The position numbers were made by a program, and so were the translations under genes. Shown here in pieces: positions 1 to 5,992 of a DNA stretch of 11,485 bases. Source of the stretch: Nitrospirota bacterium (GTDB taxonomy: Bacteria > Nitrospirota > Thermodesulfovibrionia > Thermodesulfovibrionales > UBA1546). The stretch is taken from the NCBI GenBank assembly GCA_004298625.1, contig SCSY01000020.1, positions 1 to 11,485 of the forward strand, in the 5' to 3' direction. The notes under the pieces are model-generated. The model saw nothing but the letters and a program-made list of their open reading frames with translations. It made no database searches and was not told the origin of the DNA. Position 1 is the first letter of the stretch, and the number at the start of each line of letters is the position of its first letter.

Positions 1-1177
1 CTTCTATTTCCAAATCAACTTTATTCAAAATCTCGGCAATTTTCTTCTGCTCCGAAAGATTAGGAAGTGCAATTTTTATATTAAGGACTCTATTTGGTGC
101 GGTGTGGCGTACTGTTGTTCCTGTGGCGGTAGATTTAATCACTCGTTTAAACATTTCTGAAAGGATGAAATAGTAAAGAAAATTTTTATCCACTTTCTTA
201 TTTCTAAAAACGATTTTCCCAATTCGTTGGTTATGTAGAATTCTCTCTCCTTGCGGGATCAAAGCCGGGTTCCCGAGTATTTTACAGAATGGAGAAAGAT
301 CTGTCATAACAATTACTAAGTCATTTGGCGAAAGAGCGAATTCCTTTGGATAATCGCCAGAATATCTCTTGAGATTTCTGCCATTAAAATAAAGCCCCCC
401 ATCTTCTCTGAAATTTCCAGGTGTAAGAAGTACTGGGCCTTTGCTACCAAAATGTTGTCCTTCAAAGGCATATCCATGTTTTACAGACATCAAATTGTCT
501 AATTTGCTTACCTCCCACTCCTCCGGTATCTCGCCAATCTCAGTCTTCTTAAACTTCTTATGCCCGATGCCGCGAGTAAGAAGTTTCTGCATCAGTCCTT
601 TCTTAAGTTCCTTCGTCTTCTCAATAATCCTGTCCGTCTCCTCGATAGCGTCATCAACAGTCGTCAAAATCTCTGCGATTCTATTTTGTTCGTTAATTGA
701 TGGGGCAAAAATCATGAAATCTGAAAGGTCTTTTCTGTTTATAGCTTCAAATGTGCTGCCTTGCGAAACTTTTTCTAATGCCTTTCTATGAAAGAGCATT
801 GACTGATACAAGTAATCAGAGTTTATTTTAGTTGCTCGTATCGCTCCAAGCCCTCTGCCAATACAACATTCATGAGGAGCAATATTGATTTCCCCTACGG
901 GAGCACGGACACTAATTAAAATGTCACCCTCTTTAGCAACTTTCGAGGGCTTTTTGCACCATCTCCTTACGGTTGGATACTTTGATCCAAAATCGGAGTT
1001 ACCCTGATAGAATGGCAACCCTTCCTCATAATCATGACAATCTTGAGATGATGGAGACTGCCCCATGTTTATTTCTGTCACTTGAGATAATGCCAAGGCT
1101 TCCCAATCTACCGGTATCTTCCCTATCGGCGTATCTTTGAATTTAATCCCTGTCCTCAAACTTTTTATCTGGCTCAT
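1..1177 (-). CDS. hsdS: Type I restriction-modification specificity subunit HsdS (partial, 3' end beyond window)
   Basis: HsdS provides the two target-recognition domains (TRDs) that direct the HsdM/HsdR complex to a bipartite DNA site. I translated it by hand from ATG at 1177; the frame stays open for 392 codons to the window edge. The first half has IGKIPVDWE (residues 18-26), then a TRD with GQSPSS (39-44), GDILISVRAPVG (84-95) and CIGRGL (105-110), then the conserved spacer helix EQNRIAEIL (163-171) and KKGLMQKLLTRGI (192-204). The second half repeats this plan: IGEIPEEWE (214-222), a different TRD with LLTPGNF (250-256) and MTDLSPF (291-297), and EQKKIAEIL (376-384). Full-length relatives are about 400-450 residues, so only the last C-terminal helix is missing. 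The start overlaps the upstream winged-helix gene by 35 nt with only a weak AAAGAG ribosome site, so translation is probably coupled. The family is certain; the DNA target cannot be read from sequence. Confidence 0.95.
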   Translation of the reverse strand, partial: MSQIKSLRTGIKFKDTPIGKIPVDWEALALSQVTEINMGQSPSSQDCHDYEEGLPFYQGNSDFGSKYPTVRRWCKKPSKVAKEGDILISVRAPVGEINIAPHECCIGRGLGAIRATKINSDYLYQSMLFHRKALEKVSQGSTFEAINRKDLSDFMIFAPSINEQNRIAEILTTVDDAIEETDRIIEKTKELKKGLMQKLLTRGIGHKKFKKTEIGEIPEEWEVSKLDNLMSVKHGYAFEGQHFGSKGPVLLTPGNFREDGGLYFNGRNLKRYSGDYPKEFALSPNDLVIVMTDLSPFCKILGNPALIPQGERILHNQRIGKIVFRNKKVDKNFLYYFILSEMFKRVIKSTATGTTVRHTAPNRVLNIKIALPNLSEQKKIAEILNKVDLEIE

Positions 1178-2261
1178 GACTCTTTAGACTCTCGACTCTT
1201 GACTCTTGACTCATAGACTCTTTAGCCTCCATCCCAAACACCCTGATTATAAAATCTTCAAATGCCTTTGCATAGTCTTCAGGCCGCACACCGCGCCCCG
1301 GAATCGCTGGAATATCAATTCCGCTTCGGGCAAACTCATTCCCGACAATCTCCATCGCATCGCGGAGCTTTGAGCTTTTCATATACTCTGATGTTGTCTC
1401 ACCTATTTCCAGTATCGCAGTCCACACCGTCAGCAAGGCTTTAAAGAGGGATATCCAATCAATCCAAGCAAGTCTTCTGATTTCCTCATAGCTGCCTTTT
1501 GACAAAAACTCCCACCAACGTTCTTGTGAAAGCCAATATTCAATTTTCCTTTTCCCTCTTATCCGTGTTAATACAAGTCCGGATTTTGCCAACTCTATAA
1601 GTGTGTCCTGAGCGCCACGCACTGAAATGCCGATTGCCTTTGCAACTTCCGAAGGATGCCCTGCGTCATGGGTTAAGAGATAGAGAATGCATTCAGCTCG
1701 GCTTCCGACGCCGAAAAGGCCGCGGAGCATGAACCTTATGTTTGCCTCTGAGGTAGGTATTACTTCTCTTGACTTTCTGCTCAGCTTAAACATCGGGCGA
1801 TAAAAACCATACTTTGAAAATAGATCGTCAACCGGAATAGTAATCATCAAAGCAACATCTTTTTTATATCTTACGGGGAATAAAGGCTCTGGCTCTTGCG
1901 ATATTTTCTTATAGCAAAGCTTTGCAAGATTGCTCCACTTTCTCTCCTGCCCTTGTGAAGAAAGGAATTCAGAAACAGCTCCCATAAGACGGCAGGTTTC
2001 ATCTGAACTCTTTCTCAGAATTCCTCTTAGTCTTTGTATATCAATCCACTGTCCATTCGTAACAAGCCAGTCCATGACCTCATCAAAAAGTCTTGGGTCA
2101 TAGCGCCCTGTTTCAAGAGTAAATACAAGTAACGCCTCAGGATCTATCGCCCATGGTTCTCTGGCTCTTGCCTCTCCGAGAACACCAAGGGTTGACCACT
2201 GCCTCCAGAGGAAACCGAGGACATTATCAAGGAATATATCTCTAAAATCTTTCTGCAACAT
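1143..2261 (-). CDS. Winged-helix DNA-binding protein paired with a nucleotidyltransferase, inside the hsd operon
   Basis: A 372-residue protein with no recognised enzymatic motif. Residues about 182-247 form a winged helix-turn-helix of the ArsR/MarR kind: SRAECILYLLTHDAG, then PSEVAKAIGISVRGAQDTL as the helix-turn-helix, then a basic wing LTRIRGKRKIEYWLS. Residues 10-85 are a conserved-looking helical block (FLWRQWSTLGV, IDPEALLVFTLETGRYDPRLFDEVMDWL) that I associate with wHTH proteins encoded beside small nucleotidyltransferases; residues 260-345 are helical. The gene starts inside the 3' end of the nucleotidyltransferase gene (20-nt overlap), with GGGG and AAGG stretches just upstream. 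The last about 25 residues (ESMSQESRVESLKSHEPDKK) are low complexity, come from a tandem GAGTC repeat, and overlap hsdS, so they are probably not part of the fold. By analogy with AbiEi it could be the antitoxin or autorepressor of its neighbour. That role is inferred; a plain transcriptional regulator of the hsd genes is the alternative. Confidence 0.75.
   Translation of the reverse strand: MLQKDFRDIFLDNVLGFLWRQWSTLGVLGEARAREPWAIDPEALLVFTLETGRYDPRLFDEVMDWLVTNGQWIDIQRLRGILRKSSDETCRLMGAVSEFLSSQGQERKWSNLAKLCYKKISQEPEPLFPVRYKKDVALMITIPVDDLFSKYGFYRPMFKLSRKSREVIPTSEANIRFMLRGLFGVGSRAECILYLLTHDAGHPSEVAKAIGISVRGAQDTLIELAKSGLVLTRIRGKRKIEYWLSQERWWEFLSKGSYEEIRRLAWIDWISLFKALLTVWTAILEIGETTSEYMKSSKLRDAMEIVGNEFARSGIDIPAIPGRGVRPEDYAKAFEDFIIRVFGMEAKESMSQESRVESLKSHEPDKKFEDRD
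1178..1220. repeat. Short tandem array of GACTC (GAGTC) units at the wHTH/hsdS junction
   Basis: Six copies of GACTC begin at 1178, 1187, 1194, 1201, 1208 and 1216, at intervals of 9, 7, 7, 7 and 8 bases. The outer copies are both GACTCTTTAG (1178-1187 and 1216-1225). The array encodes the Glu-Ser-rich tail of the winged-helix protein and ends directly before the hsdS start codon. The 7-base unit is not a multiple of three, so gain or loss of a unit would alter the winged-helix C-terminus and the hsdS leader. Each GAGTC also matches the GANTC methylation site. Confidence 0.7.
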
Positions 2262-2841
2262 CCTTATGCCCCATATGTATTAGCAGTTCTTTAACGCTCT
2301 GTCTGAAATTTTCTGAAACATCGTGCGTCATGCTCCAACGCGCCGCTTCTTCCAGTTCCTTTGCATCCGGCTCCAACAACAGAAGGTCATTGTAATGCTT
2401 TCCCATCCCTTGATCGACTGAAGCGTAGAGCTTAAAGCATATTGGGTCATATCTGCTCAAAAAGTGAACGGTCAGATATTTTCCAAAAGCTCTCGTCTCA
2501 ACCCTGTTCATCAACCCTTCAGGCAAACCGAAGTCAACAACAGATGTCGGGCCGGGATTGAGCCATTTTTCAGGGAGATTGAAATCTCTCGCAACTTTCT
2601 GGGATGCAGTATCAAGTTCTCGCGGGAAAGGCTCTGCTTTTTTTAGATGAATATTCCCGGCAGAGTTTCTTTCAGTAAAAGCTACCACATCAACATCTTT
2701 TGTTGCGCGCTTTACTAAGCCGAGCACATTAAGAGCAGAGCCGCCGCATACAACCAATTCTGGAACTGTTGCGTTAAGCGCTTCCAACTGCTCTCCCAAT
2801 GCGCTCAGTATCTTCTCTATCTCTTTCTTGTCCTGGAACAT
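2242..2841 (-). CDS. Nucleotidyltransferase-fold protein (DUF6036/AbiEii-like), possible toxin
   Basis: A 199-residue protein with the core signature of the minimal nucleotidyltransferase fold: residues 33-41 GGSALNVLG, followed by ATKDVDVVAF (46-55) with D49 and D51 as the likely metal-binding acidic pair. Further on are a strand with LTVHFLSRYDPICFKLYA (123-140; K137 is a typical conserved Lys), D143, and a KHYNDLLLLEP segment (148-157), as in DUF6036 and the AbiEii/AbiGii toxin families. It has no signal peptide or membrane segment, so it should be cytoplasmic. Relatives transfer nucleotides to RNA or protein; the substrate here is unknown. ATG at 2841 lies 2 nt after the hsdM stop with no strong Shine-Dalgarno, which indicates coupling to hsdM. 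The stop overlaps the winged-helix gene, so the two are a translationally linked pair. The fold assignment is strong. The toxin role is inference; a housekeeping or regulatory nucleotidyltransferase is also possible. Confidence 0.75.
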   Translation of the reverse strand: MFQDKKEIEKILSALGEQLEALNATVPELVVCGGSALNVLGLVKRATKDVDVVAFTERNSAGNIHLKKAEPFPRELDTASQKVARDFNLPEKWLNPGPTSVVDFGLPEGLMNRVETRAFGKYLTVHFLSRYDPICFKLYASVDQGMGKHYNDLLLLEPDAKELEEAARWSMTHDVSENFRQSVKELLIHMGHKDVAERF

Positions 2842-2843
2842 GG

Positions 2844-4328
2844 CTAAATTTTATACCCCAATTCTTTTAAATAAGCGTTCATCTTGTCTTCTGTTTTGGC
2901 GCGATTCTTTTTCAGTTCTTTAAGCTCATCTACGACATTCTGAACATCTATCTCTTCTTCCTCTTCAGTCACATCAATATACCGCGCGATATTAAGGTTA
3001 TAGTCATTCGAGCGGATTTCATCCAATGCGACGGGGCGGCAGTATTTGTCTATTGTCTTGTATCCCATGTATGCGTCAACTATTTTTTTGATGTCCTGTT
3101 CTCTGAGCTTGTTCTGGTTTTTTCCTTCAAGGTAATCATTAGCGCCATAGAGCAAGAAAACTTTTCCCCTGCGATCTTTTGGCTTGTTTTTATTAAGGAC
3201 AAATAAACACGCAGGAATGCCGGTTCCGTAAAATAGATTCGAAGGAAGCCCAATGACAGCTTCCAGTAAGTCTTCTTCCAGGATACCCTGCCGGATTTTT
3301 CCCTCTGCGCCGCCTCTGAAAAGTGCGCCATGAGGGAGTACAACGCCTGCCCTGCCTTTGGGATTCAGCGTTGCAATCATATGCTGGACAAAGGCGTAGT
3401 CGCCGTAACCTTTTGGCGGAATGCCGAAGCGAAATCTTCTATAGGAATCGTGTTGCGCTTCCTCGTAACCCCAGTTTTTTAGTGAGAAGGGCGGATTAGC
3501 GATAACCATATCGAATTCAATCAGCCTGCCATCTTTCAGCAGTCGTGGCTTCCTCAGAGTATCTCCTTTTTCAAGCGTTGCTGTTATACCATGCAGGAGC
3601 ATGTTCATCTTGCATATTGCCCATGTTCCGATATTCCTTTCCTGACCATAAAGAGAGATATTCTTCCAGTTTTGCTTGTTTTCCCTTAAATGATAGACAG
3701 ACCTGATGAGCATGCCTCCGGAACCGCAGGCGGGATCGCATATCCGCATCTTCTCCTGCGGATCGAGTATCTCGACAAGAAGTTTAACCACTTCTTTCGG
3801 TGTGTAGAACTCGCCGCCTTTTTTACCTGCATCATCTGCGAATTGTGCAATAAGAAACTCATAAGCCCGGCCTAAAATATCAGGGTCAGACAAGTTTTCG
3901 TTTCGGAGAGATATTTTGGAGAAATGAGTGATGAGTTTTGATAATATCTCATCAGGCAGCCTATCTTTGTCATTAAAGTCAGTGGCTGAAAGAACTCCTT
4001 CAAGTTTATCCGGTCTCGCTTCTTCCAAAGCTTCATTGGCTTTATTAATTATTGCTCCAAGATCCTGAGTTTTCGTCTTTATATAATTCCAATGGGCTTT
4101 GTGGGGAACAAAAATATCATGCTCATCACGATTTTTCCATGCTAATTCCTTGTCCTTTGTCTCTTTCTCAATTCTTTCGCCTTCCTCATCGAATACATCA
4201 GCAAGACGCTTTAAGAACAAAAGGCCGAAGATATAATTCTTGTAGTCAGAGGCATCTATGCTCCCCCTTAAAATATTGGCGGATTCCCAGAGATAGGCTT
4301 CGAGTTTTTCTAAAGTTAATTTTTCCAT
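2844..4328 (-). CDS. hsdM: Type I restriction-modification DNA N6-adenine methyltransferase HsdM
   Basis: The modification subunit transfers a methyl group from S-adenosylmethionine to adenine N6 at the site chosen by HsdS, and is required for restriction by HsdR. Numbering from ATG at 4328 gives 494 residues, normal for the family. The N-terminal helical HsdM_N domain covers about residues 4-140 (LEAYLWESANILRGSIDASDYKN style). GGEFYTP (171-177) precedes the SAM-binding motif DPACGSGGML (198-207). The catalytic motif IV is NPPF (278-281), and the C-terminal part is helical and acidic (about 450-490). An in-frame ATG 18 nt upstream (4346) exists, but 4328 is preferred: it has AAGGGG with a 5-nt spacer, and the upstream ATG would be only a few bases from the predicted transcription start. 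It is the first gene of the operon, followed after 2 nt by the nucleotidyltransferase. All catalytic motifs are intact. Confidence 0.97.
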   Translation of the reverse strand: MEKLTLEKLEAYLWESANILRGSIDASDYKNYIFGLLFLKRLADVFDEEGERIEKETKDKELAWKNRDEHDIFVPHKAHWNYIKTKTQDLGAIINKANEALEEARPDKLEGVLSATDFNDKDRLPDEILSKLITHFSKISLRNENLSDPDILGRAYEFLIAQFADDAGKKGGEFYTPKEVVKLLVEILDPQEKMRICDPACGSGGMLIRSVYHLRENKQNWKNISLYGQERNIGTWAICKMNMLLHGITATLEKGDTLRKPRLLKDGRLIEFDMVIANPPFSLKNWGYEEAQHDSYRRFRFGIPPKGYGDYAFVQHMIATLNPKGRAGVVLPHGALFRGGAEGKIRQGILEEDLLEAVIGLPSNLFYGTGIPACLFVLNKNKPKDRRGKVFLLYGANDYLEGKNQNKLREQDIKKIVDAYMGYKTIDKYCRPVALDEIRSNDYNLNIARYIDVTEEEEEIDVQNVVDELKELKKNRAKTEDKMNAYLKELGYKI

Positions 4329-4333
4329 ATAAA

Positions 4334-4339
4334 CCCCTT
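4334..4339 (-). promoter_or_regulatory. Ribosome binding site that sets the hsdM start at 4328
   Basis: On the minus strand AAGGGG lies 5 nt before the ATG at 4328. The alternative ATG at 4346 is upstream of this site and has no purine-rich leader of its own, so initiation at 4328 is favoured. Confidence 0.75.
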
Positions 4340-4360
4340 TTTTCATGAGTGTTGTTAGGT

Positions 4361-4390
4361 TTTATACCACATGCTAAATTGATTTGTCAA
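4361..4390 (-). promoter_or_regulatory. Sigma70-type promoter of the hsdM operon
   Basis: Read on the minus strand, a perfect TTGACA -35 box (4390-4385) is followed by an 18-nt spacer and a TATAAA -10 box (4366-4361). Transcription would begin near 4354, leaving a leader of about 25 nt before the hsdM ATG at 4328. It is the only near-consensus promoter I see in the window, and it sits in the only intergenic gap, so the RM operon appears to be transcribed separately from the genes upstream. Confidence 0.75.
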
Positions 4391-4400
4391 TGCTTATTTT

Positions 4401-4435
4401 ATAGTTTATCATCATTTTTATTGATAATAAACTAT
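4401..4435. repeat. Long AT-rich inverted repeat upstream of the hsdM promoter
   Basis: Left arm 4401-4414 (ATAGTTTATCATCA) and right arm 4422-4435 (TGATAATAAACTAT) pair over 14 positions with one mismatch (a possible G-U in RNA), around a short T-rich centre. It lies about 10 bp upstream of the -35 box and 9 bp past the methyltransferase stop. On the minus strand it is followed by AAAATAAG and not a U-run, so it is a poor intrinsic terminator for the upstream operon. A binding site for a dimeric regulator, such as the winged-helix protein of the same operon, is an alternative. Confidence 0.6.
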
Positions 4436-4443
4436 TTTAATAT

Positions 4444-5637
4444 CTATCTTGAACTCAGAAAGACAAGCGCTTCGACATGGTAGGTATTGGGAAAGAAGTC
4501 AATCATCCGCAGGGAATCTATATTATATTTCTCATTAAGCTTTTTCAAATCCCTTGCGAGGGTTGCGGGGTTGCAGGAGACATAGACAATCCTTTTTGGA
4601 GAGAGGTCTATAACCTTCTTCATGACATCCGACGTAAGTCCAGGTCTCGGAGGGTCGAGAAGGATAATATCGAACTTCTCATTTATTTTATATTTCTCTG
4701 CAGATGATTTTATGAACCTGCAGTTGCTGATATTATTCAGTTTTGCATTCCTCTGTCCGTCCTCTATCGCATAAGGGTTTCCCTCGACAGCAATAACCTG
4801 CGAGGCGTGCGCTGCGACCGGCAACGAGAAATTGCCTGCGCCGGAATAGAGATCAAGAACCCTCATTCCTTCCATCGGCTGGAGTTCATTAATAATCAGA
4901 GCAACGACCTTTCTGTTGAGGTCCCAGTGCGCCTGAAAAAAACTCCACGGCGTGACCGTGTATTGAAGCCCGTTCAGATCGAGCTTGATATAATCCTTTC
5001 CCAAGGACTCTCCGTTATCAAATGCAATGCCGGAAAATCCTAAATCCATAATGAGCTTTTCTGCCTCCTCGGCTGAAAACCTTGTTTTAACCAGAGCATT
5101 TGCTGAATCACCGAACGATATATGAAGCTCCTTTAAGCCGGACAAATTCATATCCTTCAGCTTCCTGACAAAAATGTTTATCTCATTAATCATAAGGGGA
5201 CATTCGTCAATGCCCACTACATCATGCGACCCCTCTTTATAAAAACCAATCTTTCCCTTTTGAGATACTTTAAACTGTCCCCTCTGCCTGTAATGATAAT
5301 TCTTATCCGTAAGGGCAGTAGATAAGGCTGTCTCAATCCCGCCGATTCTCCTTACGGCATCGAGCAATACCTCTTCCTTCATCGAGACCTGTTTTTCATA
5401 TGAAATGAACTGAAGCTGACACCCGCCGCATATCCCGAACACAGGACAGGGCGGCTCAATCCTGTCAGGCGAAGGCTCGATTACCTTCCTGACAGTTGCT
5501 ATGGAATAGTCCCGCTTTTTCTCTTCGATAGAAACATCTACAAGCTCCTCTGGGATCGCACCCCTGATAAAGATAACGCCGTTTTCGCGCGCTATCACAT
5601 AACCTCCGTAAACTGCCGACTCTGCCTTTATTACCAT
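4444..5637 (-). CDS. rlmD: Iron-sulfur rRNA (uracil-C5)-methyltransferase, RlmD/RumA family
   Basis: This enzyme methylates carbon 5 of a uridine in 23S rRNA using S-adenosylmethionine, acting in the cytoplasm. The 397 residues begin with a TRAM RNA-binding domain (about 1-55; YGGYVIARENGVIFIRGAIP is typical, which supports this start). The 4Fe-4S ligands are C64, C70, C73 (CPVFGICGGCQ) and C146 (DECPL). The Rossmann methyltransferase core has motif I VLDLYSGAGNF (260-270), the acidic SAM-ribose residue in AVEGNPYA (283-290), and LLDPPRPGL (326-334). The catalytic nucleophile is C355 in SCNPATLARD and the general base is E389 in FPNTYHVE. All are intact. The family includes enzymes for U1939, U747 or both, so the exact base is uncertain. 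ATG lies 7 nt after the response-regulator stop with no clear Shine-Dalgarno. Its place behind a two-component pair looks like passenger co-transcription and not a shared pathway. Confidence 0.93.
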   Translation of the reverse strand: MVIKAESAVYGGYVIARENGVIFIRGAIPEELVDVSIEEKKRDYSIATVRKVIEPSPDRIEPPCPVFGICGGCQLQFISYEKQVSMKEEVLLDAVRRIGGIETALSTALTDKNYHYRQRGQFKVSQKGKIGFYKEGSHDVVGIDECPLMINEINIFVRKLKDMNLSGLKELHISFGDSANALVKTRFSAEEAEKLIMDLGFSGIAFDNGESLGKDYIKLDLNGLQYTVTPWSFFQAHWDLNRKVVALIINELQPMEGMRVLDLYSGAGNFSLPVAAHASQVIAVEGNPYAIEDGQRNAKLNNISNCRFIKSSAEKYKINEKFDIILLDPPRPGLTSDVMKKVIDLSPKRIVYVSCNPATLARDLKKLNEKYNIDSLRMIDFFPNTYHVEALVFLSSR

Positions 5638-5644
5638 TGGTGTA

Positions 5645-5992
5645 TTATTTTGCCAGCAGCTTTTTTATGGTGCTTTTGAGTTCATTGAGATCCGCTGATT
5701 TTACGATATACGCTTCCGAAGCCCAGACGGCAAAATCATCCCTGTAGTCATAGGCCGTGGACATGATAATAGGAAGCCTCGGCTTTTTCTCTTTCATCTG
5801 TCTCAGAAGTTTTATGCCGTCAACGTCAGGCATTAGAATATCAAGAGTAACAAGGTCGGGATCTTCCTGCGCAAACAATTCCATGGCTCGCGAGCCGGTG
5901 CCTGCGACAACAACATTGTAACCCTCTTCTTCCAGTTCTTCCTTGTAAAGTTTCTGGATATGCAGATCATCGTCAACCACCAATATTTTCAT
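5645..5992 (-). CDS. Receiver-only response regulator (CheY-like)
   Basis: A 115-residue stand-alone receiver domain with no output domain. The acidic pocket is D7-D9 (VVDDD), the phosphoacceptor is D51 (TLDILMPDVDG), and the switch residues are T79 (MSTAY) and K98 (YIVKSAD). Its ATG overlaps the stop of the large histidine kinase as ATGA, so the two are translated together and are almost certainly cognate. Without a DNA-binding or enzymatic domain, it must signal through protein contacts: as a relay to a separate output protein, or as a phosphate sink or feedback element for the kinase. The segment YDYRDDFAVWASEAYIVKSAD is characteristic of small regulators paired with multi-PAS/GAF kinases in Nitrospirota and Desulfobacterota; that taxonomic association is from memory. 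The start is secure, since nothing is missing at the first beta strand. Confidence 0.95.
   Translation of the reverse strand: MKILVVDDDLHIQKLYKEELEEEGYNVVVAGTGSRAMELFAQEDPDLVTLDILMPDVDGIKLLRQMKEKKPRLPIIMSTAYDYRDDFAVWASEAYIVKSADLNELKSTIKKLLAK

Noticed and set aside
441..791. Plus-strand open frame of 116 residues opposite hsdS
   Set aside because: It has low-complexity Ser/Leu/Phe composition and overlaps a clearly conserved HsdS reading frame on the minus strand.
4329..4346. hsdM start at the ATG at 4346 (MKKGVYM...)
   Set aside because: The codons before 4328 coincide with a clear AAGGGG ribosome site for the ATG at 4328, and the predicted transcription start is only a few bases upstream of 4346.
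4401..4435. Intrinsic terminator for the glgA-kinase-receiver-rlmD operon
   Set aside because: In the minus direction the stem is AT-only and is followed by AAAATAAG with no U-tract; the T-rich side faces the plus strand, where there is no gene to terminate.
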